From the NCBI RefSeq assembly GCF_030680395.1, contig NZ_JAUXVR010000042.1, positions 1-64,000 on the forward strand: a stretch of DNA of 64,000 bases. Direction: 5' to 3'. The position numbers were made by a program, and so were the translations under genes. This DNA is from Methylobacter sp. Lineage in GTDB: Bacteria; Pseudomonadota; Gammaproteobacteria; Methylococcales; Methylomonadaceae. Position 1 is the first letter of the stretch; the number at the start of each line of letters is the position of its first letter. Below are positions 45,815 to 54,514 of the stretch, in pieces. Below the pieces are notes generated by a model, which ran no database searches, had not been told where the DNA came from, and worked only from the letters and a program-made list of their open reading frames with translations.

Positions 45815-47500
45815 TTATACGCCGTAATGATCGCTTTTACGACGACTCATGTTATTTCGCTTCATTCTGCGTACTGCCAAAGGGTGTTCTGAAAAGGTAT
45901 CATGATGTTCCATACCGAAAAACCGACATTGCCCTCCCTGCCTTTCATAGTTATGCTGAAAATCATGAATAAACTCCATCACGGTATGATCGATTAAGTA
46001 TGCATTGTTTAATTGAAAGATAACCGTTTTGCCGTAATCCAGACTGGCTAAAGCAGTCTTCAATGACATAAAGTTAGAAAAAATCGCAGCGCCGACTATC
46101 GAAACCACAACAGAATCGGCATTTTTCGGTTCAATAACAAAATGAATCTTAAACAGATTATTCGGTCTGACGCCGCGCAGCATATGGATAACAAACTTGG
46201 TTAGAATGCCGATACCGACACCTATTAATAAATCGGTCGCCAATACACCGATAATTGTCACGACGAACATAAATAACTGTTCTTTACCAACTCCCATGAC
46301 CTTGGCGAATTCTCTAGGCGAGGCCAGACGAAAACCGGTATAAACTAACAATGCTGCCAATGCAGCCAATGGAATACTATGAATCAGCCGTGGAAACAGC
46401 ACCACAAACAACAACATAAAAGTGCCGTGAAAAAAGTTGGCCCACTGGGTTTTTGCCCCATTATTCACATTAGCCGAACTACGTACGATCTCGGCAATCA
46501 TCGGTAAGCCGCCGACTAAACCGGCCAACAAATTACCGACACCAACGGCTGCCAAGTCGCGATCAAGATTAGAATGACGTTTATACGGATCAAGTTTGTC
46601 GACTGCCATAGTGCTAAGCAAGCTCTCCAGACTGCCGACCAAGCTGATACTGACAACAGCTTCCCAGAACCCTAGCTTGGTGACTTTCGAAAAATCCGGA
46701 AAATAAAAACCGGACATAAAGTTTTCAGAAATCGCAACCAAAAACTTCGGTCCGATGGTTTCTTCATGATGCGGTAAAAAATGTGCATCCGGCAGAAACA
46801 AATACATATGCTCATGTTCCAGATCAAAATATCGCGCCAGGCCCATCCCTGCCAATACCACAATAAGCGGTGCCGGAATCATCTTTAAGGTTGGGTTTTT
46901 CACCATTGACCAAATAATCAATATCACCAACCCGGTAAAACCGATAATGGCTATTTCATGATTAGGGTTCAGAAGGCTGTGCGGAATTTGCGCGATGGTC
47001 GAAAACAGGCTGCTGTCTTTTTCCGGCATAGCGCCAAGCATGACATGGATCTGTTTAGCCATAATAATGATACCGATAGCCGCCAACATGCCATGTACCA
47101 CCGATGCCGGAAAAAACGAACTGAGCCGCCCGGCTTTAAACACCCCCATTAAGATTTGCATGACACTGGCAACCACAATAGCTGCCAAGGCATAACGATA
47201 ACCTGCCATCGCATCGCCTTCGCCCAATTCTTGTACCGCACTGAGCACCACCACGATCAACCCGGCAGCCGGGCCATTAATGGTTATAAACGACCCGTTG
47301 ACACGAGAAACCAGTATCCCGCCGATAATAGCAGTAATAATACCGGCCGATGGAGGAAACCCGGAAGCCATCGAAATACCCAGGCACAGCGGCAAGGCAA
47401 TAAGAAAAACCAGAAAACCGGACAGCAAATCACTACGCCAGTTTTCTTTTAAACCGGCTAAACCGGACTTTGGTAACACTGACAGCGATAGTTCACTCAT
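45815..47500 (-). CDS. SulP-family anion transporter with STAS domain
   Basis: This 561-residue inner-membrane protein has about 12 helices of the SulP type. The N-terminal segment ISMASGFPPSAGIITAIIGGILVSRVNGS and the middle EAVVSISLVGSLESLLSTMAVDKLDP are typical. A STAS domain lies at about 440-540, followed by a basic tail (RRMKRNNMSRRKSDH). SulP members carry sulfate, bicarbonate or other anions; which one is not decided by sequence. Its place directly upstream of the Hyf-like genes suggests a joint role. Confidence 0.9.
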   Translation of the reverse strand: MSELSLSVLPKSGLAGLKENWRSDLLSGFLVFLIALPLCLGISMASGFPPSAGIITAIIGGILVSRVNGSFITINGPAAGLIVVVLSAVQELGEGDAMAGYRYALAAIVVASVMQILMGVFKAGRLSSFFPASVVHGMLAAIGIIIMAKQIHVMLGAMPEKDSSLFSTIAQIPHSLLNPNHEIAIIGFTGLVILIIWSMVKNPTLKMIPAPLIVVLAGMGLARYFDLEHEHMYLFLPDAHFLPHHEETIGPKFLVAISENFMSGFYFPDFSKVTKLGFWEAVVSISLVGSLESLLSTMAVDKLDPYKRHSNLDRDLAAVGVGNLLAGLVGGLPMIAEIVRSSANVNNGAKTQWANFFHGTFMLLFVVLFPRLIHSIPLAALAALLVYTGFRLASPREFAKVMGVGKEQLFMFVVTIIGVLATDLLIGVGIGILTKFVIHMLRGVRPNNLFKIHFVIEPKNADSVVVSIVGAAIFSNFMSLKTALASLDYGKTVIFQLNNAYLIDHTVMEFIHDFQHNYERQGGQCRFFGMEHHDTFSEHPLAVRRMKRNNMSRRKSDHYGV

Positions 47501-48078
47501 GCAAATCCTCGTAATTATAAGAAGGTTTTAACACGTCATACGCGATAATCGTGCCAACCTGCTTTGTTCTTATAACTGCATGATTTTAAGTATTAGTTTT
47601 TATTGTCAGGTTGTAAATAAAGAACCATGCGGTGCAAAACAACCGATCAGTTGTTGTTTTGCACCGGTGCCGAAAAAACTGTCTGATGTTTTGGCTTGTC
47701 AATCCAGGTTAAATTCCTACTGGCTATAGTGTTCAGCTTTTTTGTAGATTGGTAGGCCGATTAGGAAGCCGTTGACGGAGAATAACGAGAAGCCGGCCAG
47801 TGAATTCTTATTTTCAGGGAGATTTTCGAAAACAGTTTATTGAAGTATATTTGGAAGGTTTATAAACATCTCCAGAAAAATATACATAGCAGTATTATCG
47901 ATACTGTATGCGAAGACTTTTTCTCTCAGCCATGCCGTTGATCTCTTGAAAAGATGATTATTTGAGAAAAGCTAACGGTGATTGGATAGCACCTGACACC
48001 CCCTACCAACCCAGAAGCTGCTTGCTTGGGCCGTGATGCCCAAGCAAGCTATTAAGCAATAGCGACTTCGCAAGTCAA
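47501..48078. other. Regulatory intergenic region before the SulP-Hyf set
   Basis: No protein gene is seen in 578 bases. It has a perfect 13-base hairpin (47631-47665), a palindromic site CAGTAT-n5-ATACTG (47890-47906) and, near the other end, a hairpin after the Met-rich gene (about 48019-48047). It probably contains the promoter of the SulP-Hyf set. Confidence 0.5.
47631..47665. promoter_or_regulatory. Long perfect hairpin upstream of the SulP gene
   Basis: GGTGCAAAACAAC (47631-47643) pairs perfectly with GTTGTTTTGCACC (47653-47665) across a nine-base loop. It lies about 130 bases before the SulP start on the same strand side and has no T-run. It may be a leader hairpin or an operator. Confidence 0.45.
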
Positions 48079-48585
48079 TTAAGGCAATGCCGCTGTAGCC
48101 GCCTGCATCTTTTTCCAATCAAAGCCTTTGGCCATTGTCATCGCTTCTTGGGCGCTTATGCCGGTATAATCCACGCTAAACAATGCGCTGTTTTTCTCGT
48201 CACGACCGCCTAAAATAACGACGACAGCGCCGCTATTTTGAGCTTTTTCATGATTTTGGTGCACCCGGAAACCATCAATCGTAGTGGTACTCATGACCGC
48301 TTCGTCGGTTTCCATGTTCATCGTCATCTGCATGGACGCCCCCATAGCGCCCGGCATTAGACCCACCTGAACATTAAGGCTCTGTGCTTCGCCGCGTTGA
48401 TAGTGACGACTGACGGTGACCATCTTCATACCCTCCATGTCCATACTGGCGCCTTCCGCCGCTTCGCCGGTCCAGCCCGGCACATCGCCTAGCAACGGCT
48501 TAAGCGCTTCATAACTTGCAGCATCAGCCACCAGACTCCAGCCAACCAATACCAGACCGCACAGCAATATACGAATTACCCGCAT
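48079..48585 (-). CDS. Met-rich periplasmic hypothetical protein
   Basis: This 168-residue precursor has a signal peptide (about 1-22, ending ADAA). The mature part holds Met-rich runs: GASMDMEGMKMVTVSRHYQ and MGASMQMTMNMETDE. The motif LLGDVPGWTGEAAEGASMDMEGMKM is reminiscent of unannotated periplasmic proteins in other proteobacteria. The Met pattern suggests copper(I) binding or a hydrophobic surface, but this is inference. A hairpin (GCTTGCTTGGG / GCCCAAGCAAGC) follows the stop. Confidence 0.65.
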   Translation of the reverse strand: MRVIRILLCGLVLVGWSLVADAASYEALKPLLGDVPGWTGEAAEGASMDMEGMKMVTVSRHYQRGEAQSLNVQVGLMPGAMGASMQMTMNMETDEAVMSTTTIDGFRVHQNHEKAQNSGAVVVILGGRDEKNSALFSVDYTGISAQEAMTMAKGFDWKKMQAATAALP

Positions 48586-48814
48586 TATTCATTCTCCTTA
48601 GCAAAGTTGTTATTTGAGGCCAACCAGGGGCCAGTTCTAATACAAAATGAGTATCTGATAAAAATCACTTAAAGACAAGTGTCCCCATTGCCCGGCCCAC
48701 TTACAAATAAGCCGAGCACTATCGACTTACACTGCTCTACAAAACAGGGCTTTTCTGTAATAATCTGTCGGCTAGTCACGTCAATATAGCAGTCCAACAA
48801 CATATAAAATTTTA

Positions 48815-50149
48815 ATGACCTTACTTCCCCAAACCACCACCGAGCATGAATCCACCCAATGGGTCGATCAAGGCAACGCCGAATGCCGTTACGTTTCACT
48901 CGACAGGGAAGCTATGCGTAAAGCATTACGGCAACAACTGGATGATGAGTTGTTGTACCGCATGCTCATTGAAGAGCGTCCACACCAATTCGCCGAAGCT
49001 TTGGTTTTTGTCGCCGAAAGCACTATACGCAGGCAACGTGACATTATTGCCGCCATAGAAAGTGTTATCGCCATGCCCGCTTATCAGCAACGCGTTCTGG
49101 CTTATGCACCCAATACGGCACAATTTATTCCCGAAGCGCACGGGATTTTTTTCGGCTATGACTTTCATTTAAGCGCCAAAGGTCCGCAATTAATTGAGAT
49201 AAACAGTAATGCCGGAGGCGCATTGCTTAATGCCATTCTGATTCGGGCGCAAGCAGCCTGTTGTGATTCGGCAGGGATAAATGCCACCACGGTTCAGAAT
49301 CCGGAACAGGCATTTATGGCGATGTTTCTTGAAGAATGGCAAGCCGAACGCGGTCAACAACCCTTACATTCAATCGCTATCGTCGATGTAAATCCGCCGA
49401 CCCAATTCATGCTGCCGGAATTTTTATTATTCAAAAAACTGTTCGAGAAAAATAATATCAATACCGTTATTTGCGATCCTTCCGAGCTTGATTACCGGGA
49501 TGGGTCACTTTGGTATGGCGATATGTCTATTGATCTCGTTTATAACCGCTTGACCGATTTCGGCCTGGAAGCTGGATCGCTAAAATCGTTTCTTGAGGCC
49601 TATCTGGCTAAATCCGTTATCGTCACCCCCCACCCAAGAGCTCATGCGCTATACGCAGATAAAAGAAATTTGGCGATATTGACTGACGAAACCGCGCTGC
49701 TGGAGTTGGGCGTTACCGCTGAAACCAGGGCTCTACTTCTTGGCGGTATTGCCCACACGGATTGTGTACATAAAGAAGACTCAGAAGCCTTGTGGGCCGC
49801 GCGCAAACAGCTGTTTTTTAAACCGGCCAAAGGCTACGGCAGCAAAGCCGCATACCGGGGCGACGGGGTGACCAAGCGAGTCTTCGGTGAGATTATTTTA
49901 CAGGGCAATTATGTAGCTCAAGCCTTGGTGCGACCTACCGAACGGCAATTGAGAGTGGAAAATGAAATGGTCGACCTTAAACTTGATCTGAGACAGTATG
50001 TTTACAAGGGGCAGGAGCAGTTGACCAGCGCTCGTTTATATCAGGGACAGACCACCAATTTTCGCACACCAGGCAGCGGATTTGCCGGGGTTGTGGTGAT
50101 TCCGGCTGATGACAAGGGCGACCGGTCGGCCGCCCTTGCGCTCACTTAA
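48815..50149 (+). CDS. Uncharacterised ATP-grasp-like protein
   Basis: This 444-residue soluble protein has no membrane segment. LIEINSNAGGALLNAILI (about 126-143) resembles the metal/ATP region of glutathionylspermidine synthase-like and other atypical ATP-grasp enzymes. LFFKPAKGYGSKAAYRGDG (about 330-348) looks like the nucleotide-binding loop. Length and order (metal site first) suggest a circularly permuted ATP-grasp. The substrate is unknown. The stop overlaps the convergent galU stop by four bases. Confidence 0.6.
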   Translation: MTLLPQTTTEHESTQWVDQGNAECRYVSLDREAMRKALRQQLDDELLYRMLIEERPHQFAEALVFVAESTIRRQRDIIAAIESVIAMPAYQQRVLAYAPNTAQFIPEAHGIFFGYDFHLSAKGPQLIEINSNAGGALLNAILIRAQAACCDSAGINATTVQNPEQAFMAMFLEEWQAERGQQPLHSIAIVDVNPPTQFMLPEFLLFKKLFEKNNINTVICDPSELDYRDGSLWYGDMSIDLVYNRLTDFGLEAGSLKSFLEAYLAKSVIVTPHPRAHALYADKRNLAILTDETALLELGVTAETRALLLGGIAHTDCVHKEDSEALWAARKQLFFKPAKGYGSKAAYRGDGVTKRVFGEIILQGNYVAQALVRPTERQLRVENEMVDLKLDLRQYVYKGQEQLTSARLYQGQTTNFRTPGSGFAGVVVIPADDKGDRSAALALT

Positions 50150-51027
50150 TCGAGAGCCAGGTTCTTTAAATAATTCCGGAAATCGTCTTTCAACTCGCCA
50201 TGCTCCAGACCGTATTCAACAGTAGCCTGCAAATAACCGAGTTTTGATCCGCAATCATAGCGTTTGCCTTCAAACTCATACGCTAACACCTGCTCATCAG
50301 TCATCAGTGCGGCAATAGCATCGGTCAGCTGAATTTCGCCGCCTGCGCCGCGCTCTGTTGTTTCTATCTTTTCAAAAATCGCAGGTGTTAAAATATAGCG
50401 GCCCACTACCCCGAGATTTGACGGAGCGTGCTCAGGAGCAGGCTTTTCAATAATCAGTTCAACCCGGCCTACCGATGGGGATACTTCGTTGGTTTTGACA
50501 ATGCCGTATTTATCGGTTTCCTGTGGATTTACTCTCTCTACGCCTAATATACTGCACTGATTTTTATCGTATTGTTCGACCATTTGAGTTATGCAGCCAT
50601 TGCCTTTACGATTAGCGATCAAGTCGTCGGCCAGGATAACGGCAAACGGTTCATCGCCAACGACAGACTTGGCGCAAAGCACTGCATGACCCAGTCCCAA
50701 TGCCTCTGGCTGACGAATAAACACAAACGACACGTTCGGCGGCATCATCTCCCGAACCATTTTCAATATTTCGGTCTTGCCACGGGTAGTCAGTTCATTT
50801 TCCAGCTCATAAGCTTTGTCAAAGTGATCCATAATGACGTTCTTGGTCCTGCCCGTTACAAATATGATCGTATCAATACCCGCAGCTACAGCCTCTTCAA
50901 CGCAGTACTGAATCAAGGGTTTGTCCACAACCGGTAACATTTCCTTTGGGCTGGCTTTGGTGGCGGGTAAAAAACGAGTTCCGAGACCCGCAACCGGAAA
51001 AACTGCTTTTCTTATTTTTTTATTCAT
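50146..51027 (-). CDS. galU: UTP-glucose-1-phosphate uridylyltransferase
   Basis: This 293-residue enzyme makes UDP-glucose from glucose-1-phosphate and UTP. The N-terminal AVFPVAGLGTRFLPATKASPKEMLPVVDKPLIQY is the family signature, and EKPAPEHAPSNLGVVGRYIL and RYDCGSKLGYLQA are typical. It serves exopolysaccharide, glycogen and lipopolysaccharide sugars. It stands alone on the minus strand, converging with the ATP-grasp-like gene. Confidence 0.96.
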   Translation of the reverse strand: MNKKIRKAVFPVAGLGTRFLPATKASPKEMLPVVDKPLIQYCVEEAVAAGIDTIIFVTGRTKNVIMDHFDKAYELENELTTRGKTEILKMVREMMPPNVSFVFIRQPEALGLGHAVLCAKSVVGDEPFAVILADDLIANRKGNGCITQMVEQYDKNQCSILGVERVNPQETDKYGIVKTNEVSPSVGRVELIIEKPAPEHAPSNLGVVGRYILTPAIFEKIETTERGAGGEIQLTDAIAALMTDEQVLAYEFEGKRYDCGSKLGYLQATVEYGLEHGELKDDFRNYLKNLALD

Positions 51028-51139
51028 TTAAAACTCCGACAATACATATCATTAAAAATCAAATGCTGTGCGCAGTATTTGATTATCCCTGCCCTTCTAA
51101 AAGAGCGATTGTAACTACTCAGGTGATTTCCAGGAAAGC

Positions 51140-51253
51140 ATATCCGGAGTTATGCATTTTATTCACCACGAAGATGCAAAGTTTATGTTTTTCTTTGTAT
51201 CTTCGTGGTGAATAAAAAAGCCGATATGCATCGGTATATTATTTACCGGATAT
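51140..51253. repeat. Imperfect palindrome of about 114 bases before galU
   Basis: TTCACCACGAAGATGCAAAG (51162-51181) pairs with CTTTGTATCTTCGTGGTGAA (51193-51212), one mismatch. Outer arms ATGCAT (51152-51157 / 51226-51231) and ATATCCGG / CCGGATAT (51140-51147 / 51246-51253) extend it. The TTCACCACGAAG arm is a type seen in many proteobacterial extragenic repeats. It lies between galU and the hydrolase gene. Confidence 0.65.
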
Positions 51254-51270
51254 CGCCTAAGTAATTATGT

Positions 51271-52047
51271 TTATTCAAGATCTAAAAAATCTTCAACCAG
51301 TACAGTAAAAGCATCCGGTTGTTGTACGTGCAGCCAATGTCCGGCGTCGGCTATGGTGCTGAAAGCCGCCTCCGGGAATAATAAGTTTATATCTTCAGGC
51401 TTAACGAAGTCTGAATCGCTTCCTGCGATAAACAAGGCCTTGCCGGTAAATGGAGCTAAATGATCGGCATTGGGAAAAGCTGCGATATTGGGCGCCATGC
51501 GCTGAAAAATATCCAGATCGAGTCGCCAGCAATAGTTGCCGTCTTTTAGGATGAGATTTTGCAACAGAAACTGGCGATACCCCAGTTCGGGTATGTGCGC
51601 CGCCAGCAGCGTTTCGGCCTGTTTGCGGTTGCTGATTTCAGCCAGCGGCAGCGCTTTTAATGCCTGAACGGTGTTATCGAAACTGTGTTTGTAGCTGACC
51701 GGTGCAATATCGGCCACAATCAGTTTATGCACCCTGTCCGGATTTGTAAGCGCCAACCACATGGCTACTTTACCGCCCATGCTGTGCCCCAGAAAACTGG
51801 CTGTTTCCAAGCCGCGTTCCTCAATAAACCGCAATAGATCAGCAGTCATGGACGGATAGTCCATTAACGGATGATGCTCCGATGCGCCGTGATTGCGTAT
51901 ATCCGGCACGTAAACATGAAACCGTGCAGATAACCTTTGAGCTATTTGCCGCCAGTTACGCGACGAGGCAAAAAAACCATGCAGGATAATTAACGGACGG
52001 TTGTCCGGATTGCCGAATTCCTCAAAAGCCAATTGTATCGTTTCCAT
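51271..52047 (-). CDS. Alpha/beta hydrolase (YbfF-like)
   Basis: ATG 52047 is used because it overlaps the DUF445 stop (ATGA). The 258-residue protein has the fold markers: LIILHGFFASSRNW (oxyanion-hole strand), LGHSMGGKVAMWLAL (nucleophile Ser), an Asp in SDSDFVKPED and His in DAGHWLHVQQPD, completing a Ser-Asp-His triad. It resembles esterase YbfF of E. coli, with acyl-CoA- or ester-cleaving activity. The physiological substrate is not known. It is the last gene of an lpdA-DUF445-hydrolase run. Confidence 0.85.
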   Translation of the reverse strand: METIQLAFEEFGNPDNRPLIILHGFFASSRNWRQIAQRLSARFHVYVPDIRNHGASEHHPLMDYPSMTADLLRFIEERGLETASFLGHSMGGKVAMWLALTNPDRVHKLIVADIAPVSYKHSFDNTVQALKALPLAEISNRKQAETLLAAHIPELGYRQFLLQNLILKDGNYCWRLDLDIFQRMAPNIAAFPNADHLAPFTGKALFIAGSDSDFVKPEDINLLFPEAAFSTIADAGHWLHVQQPDAFTVLVEDFLDLE

Positions 52048-52772
52048 CAGGCGAAAATAAATAATGCGCCCATCAAACCGCCGAATATACCTCCCCAAAC
52101 AACCAGCCAGCCAAGGTGCTGGCGGATGATAGCCTGAACCATTTCCTTGACCAGTTGCGGGGTTAATTCACTCAGGCGTTTATCGATGACTGTTTCAATT
52201 TTTCCGACAATATCGCTACCGATTTTGTGCGCATCCAGCCCCTGCTTTAATGCGGATTTAAATCGGTCGGACTCGACCATTTCGGTTAAGGTGATTTTCA
52301 TTTTTTCGGTAAACGGCTCTTTTAACGGCGCCAACGCTTCTTCGCCGCCCATCATCATTAACATACCGCCAAAAGAAGACCCCATAATGGACGATACCAG
52401 TCCTTCGTAAACCTTGTCATAATCGACTGCATTCAACAAAGGCTCCAGGTTCAGCAGGTTTTTGCCTTGTTGTTCCTCGGTTTCAATAAACTGTTCAATG
52501 TTGTTGGCGGTAAAAAACTGCTCCATCATCAGCTGTTTGATCGACAGTTTAAACTCCTCAAACCGGGCCGGTATAACGCCGGAACCGTATAGATAAGGCA
52601 CTCTCTCAAACAACATGTAAATAGCCAGCCAATTGGTAATGGCCCCTGACAGGGCAAAAAAACCGATGGATTTGATTAATTCCGGTTGCACCGGGCTAAC
52701 ATAGCCGATAGCAATGAGGACAACCGAGAGAAAATTGGTAACAAAGCTTTTATTTAATAGTTTTTCTTTCAT
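52047..52772 (-). CDS. DUF445 family membrane protein
   Basis: This 241-residue protein has helices at both ends (about 10-60 and 220-240) with a long amphipathic region between (KLSIKQLMMEQFFTANNIEQFIE, LVSSIMGSSFGGM). This matches DUF445, an uncharacterised membrane family; one distant member, YheB, affects spore coat. The GALTNWLAIYMLF-type segment (GAITNWLAIYMLFERVPYLYGSG) is the strongest marker. It overlaps lpdA by four bases and the hydrolase by one. Confidence 0.8.
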   Translation of the reverse strand: MKEKLLNKSFVTNFLSVVLIAIGYVSPVQPELIKSIGFFALSGAITNWLAIYMLFERVPYLYGSGVIPARFEEFKLSIKQLMMEQFFTANNIEQFIETEEQQGKNLLNLEPLLNAVDYDKVYEGLVSSIMGSSFGGMLMMMGGEEALAPLKEPFTEKMKITLTEMVESDRFKSALKQGLDAHKIGSDIVGKIETVIDKRLSELTPQLVKEMVQAIIRQHLGWLVVWGGIFGGLMGALFIFA

Positions 52773-54178
52773 CGTTTCTTGATAAATAAATCAGTGATAG
52801 TGCCTTCGATCATTTCCGCCGAAAAGCCCAGAGTTTCTGCCAAAGTTGGATGCGCATGCACCGTTAAGGCCAAGTCTTCAACGCCAGCCCCCATCTCCAA
52901 AGCCAATACGGCTTCGGCGATTAACTCACCGGCATTCGTGCCGACGATGCCTGCACCGAGAATACGGCCGGTTTGTTTGTCGCTAAGCAATTTAGTCACG
53001 CCTTCTTTACGACCTATGCTTAATGATCGTCCGCTGGCCGCCCAAGGGAATGCGGCTTTTTCGTAGGCTATGTCTTGCGCTTTGGCGGCATTTTCGGTCA
53101 AACCCATCCAGGCTATTTCCGGATCGGTATAAGCTACTGAAGGAATGGTCAATGCCCGCCACTCGGTTGACATCCCGGCAACCACTTCGGCCGCTATCTT
53201 GCCTTCGTGCGACGCTTTATGCGCCAGCATAGGGTTGCCTACTACATCACCAATCGCAAAGATATGTTTCACGTTGCTGCGCTGTTGTTTATCGACGCTG
53301 ATAAATCCGCGCTCGTCGACATTAACCCCGGCTTTGTCGGCATCGATTGAATAACCGTTAGGCTGTCTGCCGACTGCGACAAGTACTTTATCGAATACAT
53401 CGGTTTCGGGTGCGTCTTTGCCTCCAAAGCTGACTTTCAAGCCTTCCGGCAACGCTTCAATATTTTTTACTTGGGTTTCCAGGAAAATGTTGTCGTATTG
53501 TTTTTTGATCCGCTGCATCAACGGCCTGACCAGATCCTTGTCGCAGCCGGGGATAATCTGATCCTGCATTTCAACCACGGTGATTTTGCTGCCCAGCGCG
53601 TTATAAACGGTCGCCATTTCCAGGCCTATGATGCCGCCGCCGATAATCAACAGTTTTTTCGGGATGCTTTCAAGATTGAGTGCATCGGTGGAATCCATCA
53701 ATCGGGGGTCGTCATTGGGAAACGATGGTACTTTTATCGGCTGTGAGCCGACAGCGATAATGGCCTGTTTAAACGCTATGGTTTGGGTATCGTCACCATC
53801 TTCAACCAATACCTGCGTGTCGGAAACAAATCGCCCGATGCCTTTAACAATCGTTACATTGCGCTGCTTTGCCAACGCCGCCAAGCCCGTAGTTAGCTGG
53901 GAACTGATGTTGTTTTTCCAGCTACGCAGTTTTTCCAAATCGATGTCAGGTTGAGCGAAACTGATCCCGGCAGGATTTAATTCTTTAGCTTCATTTAGCA
54001 CCGCCGCCACATGCAGCAGGGTTTTTGAAGGAATGCAGCCGACATTCAAGCAAACCCCGCCTAAAACCGGATAGCGTTCAACTAATGTGACTTGTTTACC
54101 TAAATCGGCCGCACGAAATGCCGCCGTGTAACCTCCAGGGCCACCGCCCAGCACCAGAACTTCTGTTTTCAATTGCAC
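52769..54178 (-). CDS. lpdA: Dihydrolipoyl dehydrogenase
   Basis: This 469-residue flavoprotein oxidises dihydrolipoamide in pyruvate- and 2-oxoglutarate-dehydrogenase complexes. GGGPGGYTAAFRAADLG binds FAD, GGVCLNVGCIPSK holds the redox disulfide, GGGIIGLEMA binds NAD, and HAHPTLAET provides the active-site base. It has no lipoyl domain. pdh or suc genes are not nearby, so it may serve several complexes. Confidence 0.95.
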   Translation of the reverse strand: MQLKTEVLVLGGGPGGYTAAFRAADLGKQVTLVERYPVLGGVCLNVGCIPSKTLLHVAAVLNEAKELNPAGISFAQPDIDLEKLRSWKNNISSQLTTGLAALAKQRNVTIVKGIGRFVSDTQVLVEDGDDTQTIAFKQAIIAVGSQPIKVPSFPNDDPRLMDSTDALNLESIPKKLLIIGGGIIGLEMATVYNALGSKITVVEMQDQIIPGCDKDLVRPLMQRIKKQYDNIFLETQVKNIEALPEGLKVSFGGKDAPETDVFDKVLVAVGRQPNGYSIDADKAGVNVDERGFISVDKQQRSNVKHIFAIGDVVGNPMLAHKASHEGKIAAEVVAGMSTEWRALTIPSVAYTDPEIAWMGLTENAAKAQDIAYEKAAFPWAASGRSLSIGRKEGVTKLLSDKQTGRILGAGIVGTNAGELIAEAVLALEMGAGVEDLALTVHAHPTLAETLGFSAEMIEGTITDLFIKKR

Positions 54179-54238
54179 ACCTTCAATTAAAGTAATGAGG
54201 ATTTATCGGTACCTGAAAGGCCGATAAAAAACGACGCT

Positions 54239-54469
54239 TTATTTCAGTTTTTTAATGCTGACGAATTTGTTTTCGGGCGTTAGCTCCATTTCAAAATAAC
54301 CGTTGATGCCTTGTTTGGTCAAAAAAGTTTGAATCCTGCCCGCCGGAAAAGCGATTCTTCTGCCATCGTCGGCAATAACGGAAATGTTTTTGGCAATGCC
54401 TTGATAGACCTTAAAGTATTGGTCGTATGATAATTTTAGCGCAAAGCGGATGTATTGATGTTGGGTCAT
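54239..54469 (-). CDS. DUF2835 family small protein
   Basis: This 76-residue protein matches DUF2835: YIRFALKLSYDQYFKVYQGIAKNISVIADDGRRIAFPAGRIQTFLTKQGINGYFEMEL. The family is restricted mainly to gammaproteobacteria. A PilZ-like fold is possible from the strand pattern, but that is inference. It stands between htpX and lpdA on the same strand. Confidence 0.88.
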   Translation of the reverse strand: MTQHQYIRFALKLSYDQYFKVYQGIAKNISVIADDGRRIAFPAGRIQTFLTKQGINGYFEMELTPENKFVSIKKLK

Positions 54470-54514
54470 GATATGAAAGACAAGCCGGACATAGACTGTC
54501 CGGCATAGATTGAG

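Noticed and set aside
48669-48899. 76-codon minus-strand frame overlapping the ATP-grasp-like gene
   Set aside because: It crosses the start of a well-supported plus-strand gene and shows no family features.
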